NCBI RefSeq assembly: GCF_001375535.1
Contig: NZ_LN831197.1
Location: 124,001 to 188,000, forward strand
Direction of reading: 5' to 3'
DNA length: 64,000 nt
From: Bacillus niameyensis
Lineage (GTDB): Bacteria; Bacillota; Bacilli; Bacillales; Bacillaceae_C
Positions 32,873 to 41,424 of the stretch are shown here, piece by piece. Each line of letters starts with the position of its first letter. The first letter of the stretch is position 1. The notes under the pieces were generated by a model. That model saw only the letters and a program-made list of their open reading frames with translations, made no database searches and was not told the origin of the DNA. Position numbers and translations under genes: made by a program.

Positions 32873-33766
32873 ATGGGTCGTTATGAGTTAGAATGGAGAA
32901 TAGATCAGTGTGATGCTGGAAAAGAGATGAAGCTTTTTTTACGCGAACAGGGAGTTTCTAGAAAAGCCTTATCTGCTATTAAATTTTCTGGTGGCACAAT
33001 AAATGTTAATGGTAAGGAAGAGACGGTTCGTTATATCCTGCAAAAGTCGGATAGCGTAAAGGTTATATTTCCAAGTGAGGAAATTAATGATCGATTAATT
33101 GGGGAGGACATCCCGCTCTCTATCCTATATGAGGATGATGATCTACTAATCATAGACAAACCTCCATATATGAGCACAATTCCTTCGCGAGACCATCCTT
33201 CGGGTAGTGTGGCGAATGCACTTAAATACTATTACGAGCAAATTGGGCTTAAATCATCCATCCATATTGTTACTAGGTTAGACCGTGATACTTCTGGACT
33301 TGTTCTTGTTGCGAAACATCGTCATTCTCATCATTTGCTCAGTTTAATGCAAAGGAGACATGAAATTCATCGGTTTTACGAGGGATTCGCAGAGGGGGAT
33401 TTTGACCAAGAACAAGGGGTTATAGATGCCCCTATTGGCCGAAAGCCTGGAAGTATTATTGAACGTGAAGTGAGAGAGGATGGACAATTTGCTCTGACTA
33501 AATACCAAGTCTTGCATCAGTACCCAACGTTCGCGCATTTAAAATGGAAGTTGGAAACTGGAAGGACGCACCAGATCAGAGTTCATATGTCGAGTTTGGA
33601 ACATCCACTTCTCGGTGACGACCTCTATGGTGGAAGAAGAGATAAAATCAAGCGTCAAGCATTGCATTGTCAACAAATTATGTTTAAGCATCCGCTATCT
33701 GGCCAAGATTTAAACTTTCAAATTGCTCTCCCTACAGACATGACAAACCTTTTTAATAGCCTATAA
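32873..33766 (+). CDS. RluA-family pseudouridine synthase (YjbO-like)
   Basis: This is a 297-residue RNA pseudouridine synthase. An S4-like N-terminal part (KLFLREQGVSRKALSAIKFS) is followed by the catalytic domain with VTRLDRDTSGLVLVAK (Asp nucleophile, about residue 145) and LETGRTHQIRVHMSSLEHPL. It converts specific rRNA or tRNA uridines. The frame opens inside nadK at 32801; ATG 32873 directly after the nadK stop is the likely start. A terminator shared with prpE follows. Confidence 0.9.
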   Translation: MGRYELEWRIDQCDAGKEMKLFLREQGVSRKALSAIKFSGGTINVNGKEETVRYILQKSDSVKVIFPSEEINDRLIGEDIPLSILYEDDDLLIIDKPPYMSTIPSRDHPSGSVANALKYYYEQIGLKSSIHIVTRLDRDTSGLVLVAKHRHSHHLLSLMQRRHEIHRFYEGFAEGDFDQEQGVIDAPIGRKPGSIIEREVREDGQFALTKYQVLHQYPTFAHLKWKLETGRTHQIRVHMSSLEHPLLGDDLYGGRRDKIKRQALHCQQIMFKHPLSGQDLNFQIALPTDMTNLFNSL

Positions 33767-33770
33767 TATG

Positions 33771-33808
33771 ATTCGGGCACGACTATATTGTCAATGCCCG
33801 AATTTTTC
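33771..33808. terminator. Bidirectional terminator
   Basis: ATTCGGGCA (33771-33779) pairs with TGCCCGAAT (33795-33803), followed by TTTTC. It includes the stop region of prpE. Confidence 0.75.
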
Positions 33809-34522
33809 TTGGATAAAAGGCATTTTGGAAGGTACAGATACGGTTTCCATTTCTGGGTATCGTAAAGCTGTTAATTGACCTCCAAATACACAACCAGTAT
33901 CAATATTGATTGTATTTCTTATTTTTCGCGGGTGCGTAACCGGTGTGTGCCCGTAAATAATAAAAGATTCTCCATTATAATGCTCTGCCCAGTCTCTTCG
34001 GATAGGACGCCCATCGGGATAAGTTTTCCCAGTGATATCTCCATATAAGACAAATGTCTCCACCTTTTTATCGTATCTTCCGATGAATTCTGCTTTAATG
34101 CCAGCATGAGTTAAAATTAGTTGCTGACCATCGAGGATCTCATAAAGAGATGATTTCTCGTAAAGTTCCATAAACATCTTTTTAACATTTTTTTGCTCTT
34201 TATGGGAAATCGCTTGTAATTCCGCAACAGTCGTTTCGAGTCCGTGCTTAATTTGCACATTACGTCCGAGAAAATATCGATACAATTTGTTACAATGATT
34301 CCCAGGAACATAATATGCTCCATTATGTTTCCAAAGTTGCCAGACAAGTTCAACCATTTTCAGCGAATGAGGTCCACGATCCGTAATATCTCCAATAAAA
34401 CCAAGAATCCGCTCCTCTTTATGAATAGGTAACCCAGTTCCCCAGGAGTAGCCCATTTTTTCAGTAAGCTCTTTAAATTCAGTGAAACATCCATGGATAT
34501 CACCAATAACATCGATTTTCAT
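33791..34522 (-). CDS. prpE: Bis(5'-nucleosyl)-tetraphosphatase PrpE
   Basis: This is a 243-residue calcineurin-like metallophosphoesterase. [29 protein letters not shown] and THAGIKAEF carry the metal ligands. The C-terminal [13 protein letters not shown] completes the active site. It hydrolyses diadenosine tetraphosphate and dephosphorylates proteins such as germination factors in B. subtilis. Of two in-frame ATGs, 34522 is 8 bases from AAGGAG and preferred over 34528. Confidence 0.92.
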   Translation of the reverse strand: MKIDVIGDIHGCFTEFKELTEKMGYSWGTGLPIHKEERILGFIGDITDRGPHSLKMVELVWQLWKHNGAYYVPGNHCNKLYRYFLGRNVQIKHGLETTVAELQAISHKEQKNVKKMFMELYEKSSLYEILDGQQLILTHAGIKAEFIGRYDKKVETFVLYGDITGKTYPDGRPIRRDWAEHYNGESFIIYGHTPVTHPRKIRNTINIDTGCVFGGQLTALRYPEMETVSVPSKMPFIQEKFGH

Positions 34523-34600
34523 TTTCATAACTCCTTTAAGATTGATTTGTACAAGGGTAAACGACTAAATTCAGTAAATAAAAGTAAAAAGATAAAATGT

Positions 34601-34630
34601 AGCGACAAAATGATAAAGATTTGTTAGGAT
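34601..34630 (+). promoter_or_regulatory. Putative sigma-A promoter of mgtE
   Basis: GCGACA (34601-34606), 18-base spacer, TAGGAT (34625-34630). The 140-base leader contains no M-box-like riboswitch that I could recognise. Confidence 0.4.
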
Positions 34631-34661
34631 AGTTAAGACTAATTTGAAAGGAGGGGTCATC

Positions 34662-36032
34662 ATGGAAATAAACGAAGGTCAAGAAAAAATTGACAGTGCC
34701 TTACTGATCCAAACTATGGCTGAAGGTGACCTTGAATCCTTTCGAAAAGAATTTTTAAATCTTCATCCATATGATCAGGCACAGTTTTTTTTCCGAGTTG
34801 ATGGGCAGACAAGAACAAGTATGTATTATTATCTTTCCCCGAAAGAAGTCGCTGATTTCTTTGAAATGCTTGAATTCGAAGATGACGACATTAAAGGTAT
34901 TTTGGCGGAAATGGAACCGAAATATGCGGCTGATATGTTAGCTAGCATGTTTGCGGATAACGCGGTTGATTTATTAAATAAGTTAGATAAAGATCAAGCT
35001 GCAAGTTATTTGACCATTATGGACCGGGAAGCAGCCCAGGAAATTAAAGGTCTTCTTCATTATGAAGAGTATACAGCCGGAAGTATCATGACGACGGAGT
35101 ATGTCGCCATTTCAGAAAATCAAACAGTTATGTCTGCTATGCGTATTTTGAAGAAACAAGCCCCAACAGCTGAAACGATTTATTACGTATACGTTATTGA
35201 CGAGGATCAAAGACTTGTTGGAGTTATTTCGCTTCGGGATTTAATTATTAGCGATGATGATACGATGATTTCGAATATAATGTCCGATCGGGTCGTCGCC
35301 ATTTCTGTTGGAGCCGATCAGGAAGAAGCTGCAAGACAAATGCGTGATTACGACTTATTAGCCTTGCCAGTTGTTGATTTTCAAAATCATTTACTGGGGA
35401 TTATTACCGTTGATGACATTATTGACGTAATTGATGAGGAAGCCTCTGACGACTATTCGAAATTAGCGGGTATATCTGATGTTGATAAAATTGATAAAAA
35501 CCCATTATCTGCAGCGAAAAAGAGGTTGCCATGGCTAGTTATTCTTTTATTTTTAGGGATGTTTACAGCCAGTTTAATTGGACGTTTTGAGAACACCCTT
35601 GCAGAGGTTCCTATGGTAGCCGCATTTATACCACTTATTGCAGGAATGGCTGGAAATACAGGAACTCAAGCTTTGGCAGTAGCCGTCCGAGGAATCGCCA
35701 CTGGTGAATTAGAAGAAATGAATAAATTAAAATTAATCATGAAAGAAGCAGGTACCGGATTAATTACAGGCTCAACATGTGGTGTATTAGTTTCACTTGT
35801 TATCTTTATTTGGAAACATGACTTGTTTTTAGGTGTGCTTGTTGGGATCGCAATTGTTGCTTCCTTATTTGTAGCTACAATTGGAGGGTCTCTTGTCCCT
35901 TTAATTATGCATAAACTAAAAATTGATCCTGCTGTTGCTTCTGGACCTTTTATTACGACGATGAATGATATTACATCTATTTTAATTTATTTTGGTTTAG
36001 CTACGATGTTTATGAGTTATTTAATCCATTAG
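34662..36032 (+). CDS. mgtE: Magnesium transporter MgtE
   Basis: This is a 456-residue magnesium channel. The cytosolic N-domain (about residues 1-130, helical with DMLASMFADNAVDLLNKLD) is followed by two CBS domains (about 135-260). Five membrane helices (about 285-456) contain PLIAGMAGNTGTQALAVAVRG, the selectivity region. It opens at low cytosolic magnesium. AAAGGAGGGG lies before ATG 34662; TTG 34644 would place the RBS within the ORF. The antiporter gene follows after 19 bases, in one operon. Confidence 0.95.
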   Translation: MEINEGQEKIDSALLIQTMAEGDLESFRKEFLNLHPYDQAQFFFRVDGQTRTSMYYYLSPKEVADFFEMLEFEDDDIKGILAEMEPKYAADMLASMFADNAVDLLNKLDKDQAASYLTIMDREAAQEIKGLLHYEEYTAGSIMTTEYVAISENQTVMSAMRILKKQAPTAETIYYVYVIDEDQRLVGVISLRDLIISDDDTMISNIMSDRVVAISVGADQEEAARQMRDYDLLALPVVDFQNHLLGIITVDDIIDVIDEEASDDYSKLAGISDVDKIDKNPLSAAKKRLPWLVILLFLGMFTASLIGRFENTLAEVPMVAAFIPLIAGMAGNTGTQALAVAVRGIATGELEEMNKLKLIMKEAGTGLITGSTCGVLVSLVIFIWKHDLFLGVLVGIAIVASLFVATIGGSLVPLIMHKLKIDPAVASGPFITTMNDITSILIYFGLATMFMSYLIH

Positions 36033-36051
36033 AATAGATTGGAGTACCAAC

Positions 36052-37899
36052 ATGGAAGAATCTTTACTATCACTTGTAATTGTTTTAATCATTGCGTTTA
36101 TAACCCCGCTCGTTCTTGATCGTTTCCGTATCTCATTTATGCCGATTGTTATAGCCGAAATCATTATGGGGCTTATAATAGGTAAAAGTGGTTTCGATAT
36201 TATTCAAGGAGGGTCTTGGCTAGAGACCCTTTCTACACTTGGATTCATCTTCCTAATGTTTCTAAGTGGTCTTGAAATTGATTTCTCGGCTTTTAAGAGT
36301 TCTGGCAAGAAAAAAGTATTACCTAACGGAAAACAAGAGCCTAACCGACTTTGGGTCTCTATAGTTATCTTTGCAGGGATATTCGTACTCTCCGTTGGGT
36401 TATCTTATTTATTTGTCATTATTGGTCTAATTGATAATGTTTTCCTAATGACTTTAATCATCTCTACTATATCCTTAGGGGTAGTTGTTCCTACGTTAAA
36501 AGAAGCTAATATAATGAAGACAGGAATTGGGCAAATTATTTTGTTAATTGCCGTAATTGCCGATCTAGTAACGATGATTTTATTAGCAGTCTTTGTATCA
36601 CTGCAAGGTGATGAACAGGGAAATATGTGGCTGTTGTTGATTCTATTTGCAGCAGGGATTCTTTTATATTTCCTAGGAAGGCGTTTTAAAAATAAGACTT
36701 TTATAGAACGGCTTTCTGCTGGAACTGCTCAAATAGGAACACGCGCTATCTTTACCCTCATTATTGTACTTGTTGCCTTGTCAGAATCCTTAGGGGCCGA
36801 GAATATTTTAGGTGCATTTTTAGCAGGGACGCTAGTGTCTCTATTAAACCCTAAACCTGAGATGGTGAGACAACTAGATTCGTTTGGTTATGGTTTCCTT
36901 ATTCCAATCTTCTTTGTAATGGTTGGTGTTGATATTGATCTATGGTCCTTGCTGAGTAACAAGGATATGTTGATCTTAATTCCTCTATTATTGATTGGAT
37001 TACTGATTTCTAAGATTTTTCCCGTATTTATTTTACGGAAATGGTATGATACAAAGACTGTATTAGCCTCTGCATTTCTTTTGACATCGACATTGTCTTT
37101 AGTTATTGCAGCAGCTAAAATTGCTGAGCGGATTAATGTTATTACTACTGAGATGAGTGGTACGTTGATCTTAGTCGCTGTTATTTCATGTATTATTACA
37201 CCGATTTTCTTTAAAAAGTGGTTTCCGAAAGAAAACGAACAAGAAAGAAAGCAGAAAGTTGCTTTTATCGGAGCAACTCAGTTTACACTTCCTGTTTCAA
37301 AAGAACTGGATAGTGAACTTTATGAACCACTAGTTTTCCATAAAAAAATGGATAAACTTGATTCATCTATGATGGATTCGGCCTTTCAAATAATGGAAGT
37401 TCATAATTATGGGGAAGAGGAATTAATTAAGGCAGGGGTTTATGATTGCGATATTCTTTTTATCTCAACAGGAGATGAGGAATTAAATACCACCTTAGCC
37501 ATTGATGCTCGAGAAAAGGGAGTAGAAAGGGTAATCGCTAGGATTGAAAGTCCTGATCTTGGTAAGGCACTACAAGAACAAGGTGTTGAGCCGTTTTCAA
37601 CGTTACTTTCAACAAAAGCATTAATAAAAGCATTAATAGAGTCACCGAATATTGCGGATATATTAACAAATCAAGAAACGGCTTTATTTGAAATTGAAAT
37701 GCGGAATGCTCACTATAACAATATGAAACTACGAGAATTCCCATTTGTTGGCGACATTATTATTGTCAGGATTTTCCGAGGGAATGATTCAATAGTACCC
37801 CACGGTGATACAGAGCTGAAGGTAGACGATCGCTTAATCGTGACCGGGACAAAAGAATTTGTTGATGATTTAATGCGTGAGTTGCAATTTAATTCATAA
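36052..37899 (+). CDS. CPA2-type monovalent cation/proton antiporter with RCK domain
   Basis: This is a 615-residue protein. About twelve membrane helices (residues 5-390) include LSGLEIDFSAF and ALSESLGAENILGAFLAGTL, typical of KefB/NhaP-like exchangers. The C-terminal part has a TrkA-N-like nucleotide domain (AFIGATQFTLP) from about 400, and a TrkA-C domain (about 540-615) ending in a regulatory beta domain. It probably exports potassium or sodium in exchange for protons under NAD(H)/ligand control. It corresponds to YjbQ by position in B. subtilis. Confidence 0.88.
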   Translation: MEESLLSLVIVLIIAFITPLVLDRFRISFMPIVIAEIIMGLIIGKSGFDIIQGGSWLETLSTLGFIFLMFLSGLEIDFSAFKSSGKKKVLPNGKQEPNRLWVSIVIFAGIFVLSVGLSYLFVIIGLIDNVFLMTLIISTISLGVVVPTLKEANIMKTGIGQIILLIAVIADLVTMILLAVFVSLQGDEQGNMWLLLILFAAGILLYFLGRRFKNKTFIERLSAGTAQIGTRAIFTLIIVLVALSESLGAENILGAFLAGTLVSLLNPKPEMVRQLDSFGYGFLIPIFFVMVGVDIDLWSLLSNKDMLILIPLLLIGLLISKIFPVFILRKWYDTKTVLASAFLLTSTLSLVIAAAKIAERINVITTEMSGTLILVAVISCIITPIFFKKWFPKENEQERKQKVAFIGATQFTLPVSKELDSELYEPLVFHKKMDKLDSSMMDSAFQIMEVHNYGEEELIKAGVYDCDILFISTGDEELNTTLAIDAREKGVERVIARIESPDLGKALQEQGVEPFSTLLSTKALIKALIESPNIADILTNQETALFEIEMRNAHYNNMKLREFPFVGDIIIVRIFRGNDSIVPHGDTELKVDDRLIVTGTKEFVDDLMRELQFNS

Positions 37900-37917
37900 G
37901 AGATATTCCGTTACTGT

Positions 37918-37955
37918 AAAGCACAAAAGATTTAATTCTTTTGTGCTTTCTCTTT
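37918..37955 (+). terminator. Terminator of the mgtE-antiporter operon
   Basis: AAAGCACAAAAGA (37918-37930) pairs with TCTTTTGTGCTTT (37937-37949), followed by CTCTTT. Confidence 0.8.
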
Positions 37956-37981
37956 ACAATATAGAAACTAGTCGTGTATGC

Positions 37982-37998
37982 TTATTACTAGGTACTAG
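37982..37998 (+). promoter_or_regulatory. Putative FapR operator upstream of fabI
   Basis: TTATTACTAGGTACTAG matches 15 of 17 positions of the FapR site as I recall it (TTAGTACTAGGTACTAA). It overlaps the region just upstream of an extended -10-like TGTAATAT (38004-38011). FapR represses fatty acid synthesis genes and is released by malonyl-CoA; fabI is a known target in B. subtilis. Confidence 0.6.
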
Positions 37999-38082
37999 TA
38001 ACATGTAATATCTACTGGTCACAGACTTTATGAGTGTTTGAAAAATATGTAGTTAAATTGAAATTTGGAGGGACGGATCAAT

Positions 38083-38865
38083 ATGAACCTTTCATTAGAA
38101 GGAAAATCTTTTGTAGTAATGGGAGTAGCAAATAAACGAAGTATAGCATGGGGAATTGCTCGCTCACTTCATCAGGCTGGTGCGAGATTGATTTTTACAT
38201 ATGCAGGCGAACGTCTGGAAAAAAATGTTCGGGAGCTTGCAGACTCATTAGAAGGAAATAAATCGCTTGTTCTACCATGTGATATTACGAATGATGAGGA
38301 AATTAAACAGTGCTTTACAAATATTAAAGAAGAAGTAGGAAATATTCATGGGATTGCCCACTGTATCGCATTCGCTAACAAGGAAGAGTTAGATGGAGAG
38401 TATATGAATGTGACCCGCGATGGGTTTCTATTAGCCCATAATATTAGCGCTTATTCTTTAACAGCTGTAGCGAAAACAGTTCAAGAGCTAAATAGTATGC
38501 CTGAAGGTGGTAGTATTATAACCTTAACTTATCTCGGTGGCGAGCGAGTTGTTTCTAATTATAATGTCATGGGTGTTGCTAAAGCTGCTCTAGATGCTAG
38601 TGTAAAATATTTGGCAAGCGATCTTGGAAAATACGGAATAAGAGTTAATTCCATTTCAGCTGGTCCAATTCGTACGCTTTCAGCAAAAGGAATAAGCGAT
38701 TTTAACAGTGTTTTGAAGGATATTGAGGAAAGAGCACCACTAAAACGCACAACAACACCAGAAGAAGTGGGCGATACGGCTTTATTCTTGTTTAGTCACC
38801 TTTCTCGAGGAATTACTGGAGAAAATATCCATGTAGATTCCGGTTTTCATATTATGGCAATCTAA
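38083..38865 (+). CDS. fabI: Enoyl-[acyl-carrier-protein] reductase (NADH) FabI
   Basis: This is a 260-residue SDR enzyme that reduces trans-2-enoyl-ACP in the last step of each fatty acid elongation cycle. Visible are the FabI-specific GVANKRSIAWGIARSLHQ (about residues 13-30), ITLTYLGGERVV, and the catalytic YNVMGVAK (Tyr-x6-Lys, about 157-164). SAGPIRTLSAKGISDF is the substrate loop. The triclosan-binding region looks normal. ATG 38083 with GGAGGG upstream; the ORF itself opens at 38065. Placed before cotO as in B. subtilis. Confidence 0.95.
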   Translation: MNLSLEGKSFVVMGVANKRSIAWGIARSLHQAGARLIFTYAGERLEKNVRELADSLEGNKSLVLPCDITNDEEIKQCFTNIKEEVGNIHGIAHCIAFANKEELDGEYMNVTRDGFLLAHNISAYSLTAVAKTVQELNSMPEGGSIITLTYLGGERVVSNYNVMGVAKAALDASVKYLASDLGKYGIRVNSISAGPIRTLSAKGISDFNSVLKDIEERAPLKRTTTPEEVGDTALFLFSHLSRGITGENIHVDSGFHIMAI

Positions 38866-38873
38866 TTATTTTG

Positions 38874-38908
38874 ATAGCTGTCACAAACGTGGCAGCTATT
38901 TTCTTTTA
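38874..38908 (+). terminator. Terminator after fabI
   Basis: ATAGCTG-t-CAC pairs with GTG-g-CAGCTAT around AAAC, followed by TTTCTTTT. Confidence 0.75.
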
Positions 38909-38921
38909 GTTCGCCAATAGG

Positions 38922-38950
38922 AAACCTTGAGCCCATCTATGCATACAGTA
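38922..38950 (+). promoter_or_regulatory. Sigma-K promoter of cotO
   Basis: AAAC (38922-38925), 16-base spacer, CATACAGTA (38942-38950) matching CATANNNTA. It fits late mother-cell expression. Confidence 0.6.
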
Positions 38951-38982
38951 ATACGAAGTATGAAAAACGGAGGTGCTCCTTA

Positions 38983-39534
38983 ATGGAAGAAAACGAGAAA
39001 CAAAGGAAAGGGAATCCCCCTTTATTATATATCCACCAGCCAGAGTTCACTAATCCGGAAACTTCAATGCAAGAGTCTTATTCTTTGGTTGATGATGATG
39101 AAAAAAGTGAACAAAATTTACAACATCACGAACAAGAAAAAGGGAGAATCCCTCAGTTAAACCCATCCATAGAAAAAGAATTAAATGAAAGTGAAAAAAA
39201 TGCAAATGATGGAAAGGATGCAGCAGTGGGAACGCCCCAACAAGTTTCAGCAGCAGATTACTTTCGGAAAGGGTCTAAAGCAAAAAAGAGTTGGAATTTA
39301 ACACCAGTGAAATCTTTTAAAGACATGTCCATTCCAGAAAAACTCCAATATTTAGCACAGCTTCCATCAAGTCAGCCGCCTTTTCCATGTGAATTTATTA
39401 CTCAAAATCAACGTGTAAAAGGGGTTCTAGACAAATGCATCGAAGGCGAAGAAAAATTTACTGTAATGAACTTTAAAGGAGAAATTAAGGAAATTGTAAA
39501 AGGTGATCTGAAATCAATTCGTATCATTTTTTAA
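38983..39534 (+). CDS. cotO: Spore coat protein CotO
   Basis: This is a 183-residue hydrophilic protein. Residues about 10-110 are low complexity and acidic. The N-terminal PPLLYIHQPEF and the C-terminal part (PVKSFKDMSIPEKLQYLAQL, PPFPCEFITQ, KGDLKSIRIIF) match the CotO family. CotO is a late outer-coat morphogenetic protein. Its place between fabI and cotZ is as in B. subtilis, and a sigma-K promoter lies upstream. RBS GGAGGTG. Confidence 0.88.
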   Translation: MEENEKQRKGNPPLLYIHQPEFTNPETSMQESYSLVDDDEKSEQNLQHHEQEKGRIPQLNPSIEKELNESEKNANDGKDAAVGTPQQVSAADYFRKGSKAKKSWNLTPVKSFKDMSIPEKLQYLAQLPSSQPPFPCEFITQNQRVKGVLDKCIEGEEKFTVMNFKGEIKEIVKGDLKSIRIIF

Positions 39535-39536
39535 TT

Positions 39537-39566
39537 AAAGGAAATGGGGGATCCCCATTTCCTTTA
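39537..39566. terminator. Bidirectional terminator between cotO and cotZ
   Basis: AAAGGAAATGGGG pairs with CCCCATTTCCTTT around GAT. Confidence 0.85.
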
Positions 39567-39577
39567 ATAGCAACTAA

Positions 39578-40114
39578 TTAGTCGCAAAGTTGCAAATCAT
39601 AGTCTGCAATACATTGAACAGCACAGAAGCAATGTAAGTCTACAGTAATACAGCTGTTTGTTTTGGCCCAGTTACGTACAGAGCAAAGAGTGTCAAAATT
39701 TAGTTTCCCATGGTGCATAATGTTTACTGGTTCCCTATTCTTATTTAAAGGAACAAGTACGCGTAATGTTGCACAGCAATTATCAAACACTTCTTCTACC
39801 CTGAAGTAGACGGAAGCGCAATTTCCTGCGTAGCCTTTAAATAGACCTTTGAACAATTCACCGTTTTTGTTTGTTAAAGTAAATACCCTAGTATCTACAT
39901 TTGTTCTTGTAGGGAGTGCAAGATCACCAAGTGGTTCAATAAAACAGTTTGTTGGGCAATTTGGGCAATCTTCTTCAACAGCTTCATCTTGAATATCCTT
40001 AATTGCACGGATAACTTGACAAACACATCCACCTGTACATCCACCTGTGCATCCACCAAAATGGTTAGAACTTTCTACTGGTAATTCCATTGATTCCATT
40101 TCTTCATAGCTCAT
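39578..40114 (-). CDS. cotZ: Spore coat protein CotZ/CotY
   Basis: This is a 178-residue cysteine-rich crust protein. The N-terminal GGCTGGCTGGCVCQVIRAIK is followed by CPNCPTNCFIEPLGDLA, and a C-terminal half with FDNCCATLRVLVPL, LHCFCAVQCIAD. CotY, CotZ and exosporium ExsY share this layout and form disulfide-linked arrays on the spore surface. Only one gene of the cotXYZ set is present here. Some of the extra cysteines (GGC repeats) are at the N-terminus. AAGGAGGAATT before ATG. Confidence 0.9.
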   Translation of the reverse strand: MSYEEMESMELPVESSNHFGGCTGGCTGGCVCQVIRAIKDIQDEAVEEDCPNCPTNCFIEPLGDLALPTRTNVDTRVFTLTNKNGELFKGLFKGYAGNCASVYFRVEEVFDNCCATLRVLVPLNKNREPVNIMHHGKLNFDTLCSVRNWAKTNSCITVDLHCFCAVQCIADYDLQLCD

Positions 40115-40238
40115 GGATTTAATTCCTCCTTATCATCTATTGATCCATATCCACTAATAACATATTAGATATATGTACAATGGGTAACGGACAAACGCCT
40201 TGATTTTAGAAAATAGGCGGGTTGGGAGCGGAATATTA

Positions 40239-40589
40239 ATGAATTGGTTTTCATTTATTTTATTGAGTTTAGCTGTTTTTCGATTAACAAGGCTGATTGT
40301 GTATGATCAAATTACGAGCTTTTTAAGAAGTCCTTTCATGGAGGAAGTCGAGGAAACAAACGAAGAAGGTTTATCGGAAGTTTTCTTAATTCCAAGAGCG
40401 CATGGCTTTCGTGGTTGGATCGGTCAATTAATTAGTTGTTATTGGTGTACAGGGATATGGGCGTCGATTTTTCTTTTAGCTCTGAAATGGACAGTTCCTA
40501 ATGTTGGTGATCCGCTAATTTTGTTATTTGCTGTTGCAGGTCTTGCAGCTATATTTGAAACCATTATACAGGCCATCAAATTAGATTAA
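40239..40589 (+). CDS. yjcA: DUF1360 membrane protein (YjcA), sporulation-associated
   Basis: This is a 116-residue membrane protein. LLSLAVFRLTRLIVYDQITS is the N-terminal signature, ISCYWCTGIWASIF (about residues 65-78) the conserved C-x-x-C-x-G-x-W. The family is sporulation-linked in Bacillus. The frame opens at TTG 40200; ATG 40239 with GGGAGCGG upstream is better. Synteny with B. subtilis (after the cot genes) supports the name. Confidence 0.85.
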   Translation: MNWFSFILLSLAVFRLTRLIVYDQITSFLRSPFMEEVEETNEEGLSEVFLIPRAHGFRGWIGQLISCYWCTGIWASIFLLALKWTVPNVGDPLILLFAVAGLAAIFETIIQAIKLD

Positions 40590-40621
40590 TGGGCTATTTG
40601 CCAAACACTTTTTTCTAGGGT

Positions 40622-40649
40622 ACATAAACTATATTGAGCGCATAATTTA
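40622..40649 (+). promoter_or_regulatory. Sigma-K promoter for the small basic spore gene
   Basis: ACA (40622-40624), 16-base spacer, CATAATTTA (40641-40649) matches CATANNNTA. Confidence 0.55.
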
Positions 40650-40669
40650 AAATCGGGATGTGAATATAT

Positions 40670-40777
40670 ATGCGGAGAAGGCCAGAGAAACTAAGACCGA
40701 TTCAGGACAAAAGGAAGAAAAAGAGTGGTTGTGGGTGTGGAAAACCTTTAAGAAAACCAAAAAGAAATGGATTATAA
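40670..40777 (+). CDS. Small basic Cys-containing peptide, probably spore-related
   Basis: This is a 35-codon ORF: MRRRPEKLRPIQDKRKKK, then SGCGCGKP, and a basic tail. It is followed at once by a terminator. A sigma-K-like promoter lies 21 bases upstream and GGGATGTG could serve as RBS. Its position between yjcA and the spoVA operon suggests a late mother-cell product such as a coat component. A longer frame from GTG 40660 in another phase covers the same bases and reads through the terminator, so I reject it. No family recognised. Confidence 0.55.
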   Translation: MRRRPEKLRPIQDKRKKKSGCGCGKPLRKPKRNGL

Positions 40778-40807
40778 AGGAGGGGGACATTGGTTCCTCC
40801 TTTTTTT
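40777..40807 (+). terminator. Terminator of the small spore gene
   Basis: AAAGGAGG pairs with CCTCCTTT around a short loop, followed by a T-run. Confidence 0.7.
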
Positions 40808-40946
40808 ATGTGATTCACTATCATAATTTAAGAATTGTGGTGAAAAATATGTAGAGAATAAAAATCAGATGATGTCGGTTTTGCGAATACGAGTCTTAAT
40901 TGAATTTATTGAAAAGTAAGCTTGATGTCATACATAGGAGGTTTCA

Positions 40947-41423
40947 ATGAGAACGAAACTTTTTTTGATCATCATTATTTCCAGTCAATTGTTATTTCTT
41001 GCAAGCTGCTCTAGCAAGGGTGATGGTAAAGACAGTCAATTATCCTTAATGAAGGCAACGCAACCAGAGCCAATCCTTATTAACTACGATAAAAATGAGG
41101 AGTCTGTAGCCCAACGGGTTCAGGAAGAAATAGAAGAAATTGATGAAATTTATGATGTAGCAGTTATTGAACGCGGAAAAAAAGTACTTGTTGCCTACAA
41201 GGTAAAACATTTACAGAGATTTCGAATGAAAAAAATTGAAAAGAACCTGACAAAACGGTTAAAAGATGAATTTCAAAACCATCAATTTACAGTGTCGAGT
41301 GATTATAAAATTTTCTTAGAGTCCATTCGCTTAAAAGAAAAGATTGAAACAAATAAGATATCGGATGAAGAAGCAGAAAAGAAATTTGAGAAAATTATAA
41401 AACTAAAAAAGGAAATGACTTAA
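40947..41423 (+). CDS. YhcN/YlaJ family sporulation lipoprotein
   Basis: This is a 158-residue lipoprotein. The signal peptide ends in LFLASC (Cys about residue 21). The rest is hydrophilic with two regions: ESVAQRVQEEIEEIDEIYDVAVIERGKKVLVAYK (about 51-84 as a BON-like fold) and a charged helical tail. This family is found in the spore inner membrane fraction. It directly precedes spoVAC (1-base gap), the same combination as in spoVA-2-type operons. RBS AGGAGG. Confidence 0.85.
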   Translation: MRTKLFLIIIISSQLLFLASCSSKGDGKDSQLSLMKATQPEPILINYDKNEESVAQRVQEEIEEIDEIYDVAVIERGKKVLVAYKVKHLQRFRMKKIEKNLTKRLKDEFQNHQFTVSSDYKIFLESIRLKEKIETNKISDEEAEKKFEKIIKLKKEMT

Positions 41424-41424
41424 T

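Noticed and set aside
34529-34661. M-box magnesium riboswitch before mgtE
   Set aside because: The leader is only about 30 bases after the likely start site and shows none of the conserved M-box blocks.
40660-40854. GTG-started 64-codon ORF overlapping the 35-codon basic ORF
   Set aside because: It runs through the terminator hairpin and T-run, its composition is incoherent after the hairpin, and the other frame ends exactly before the terminator.
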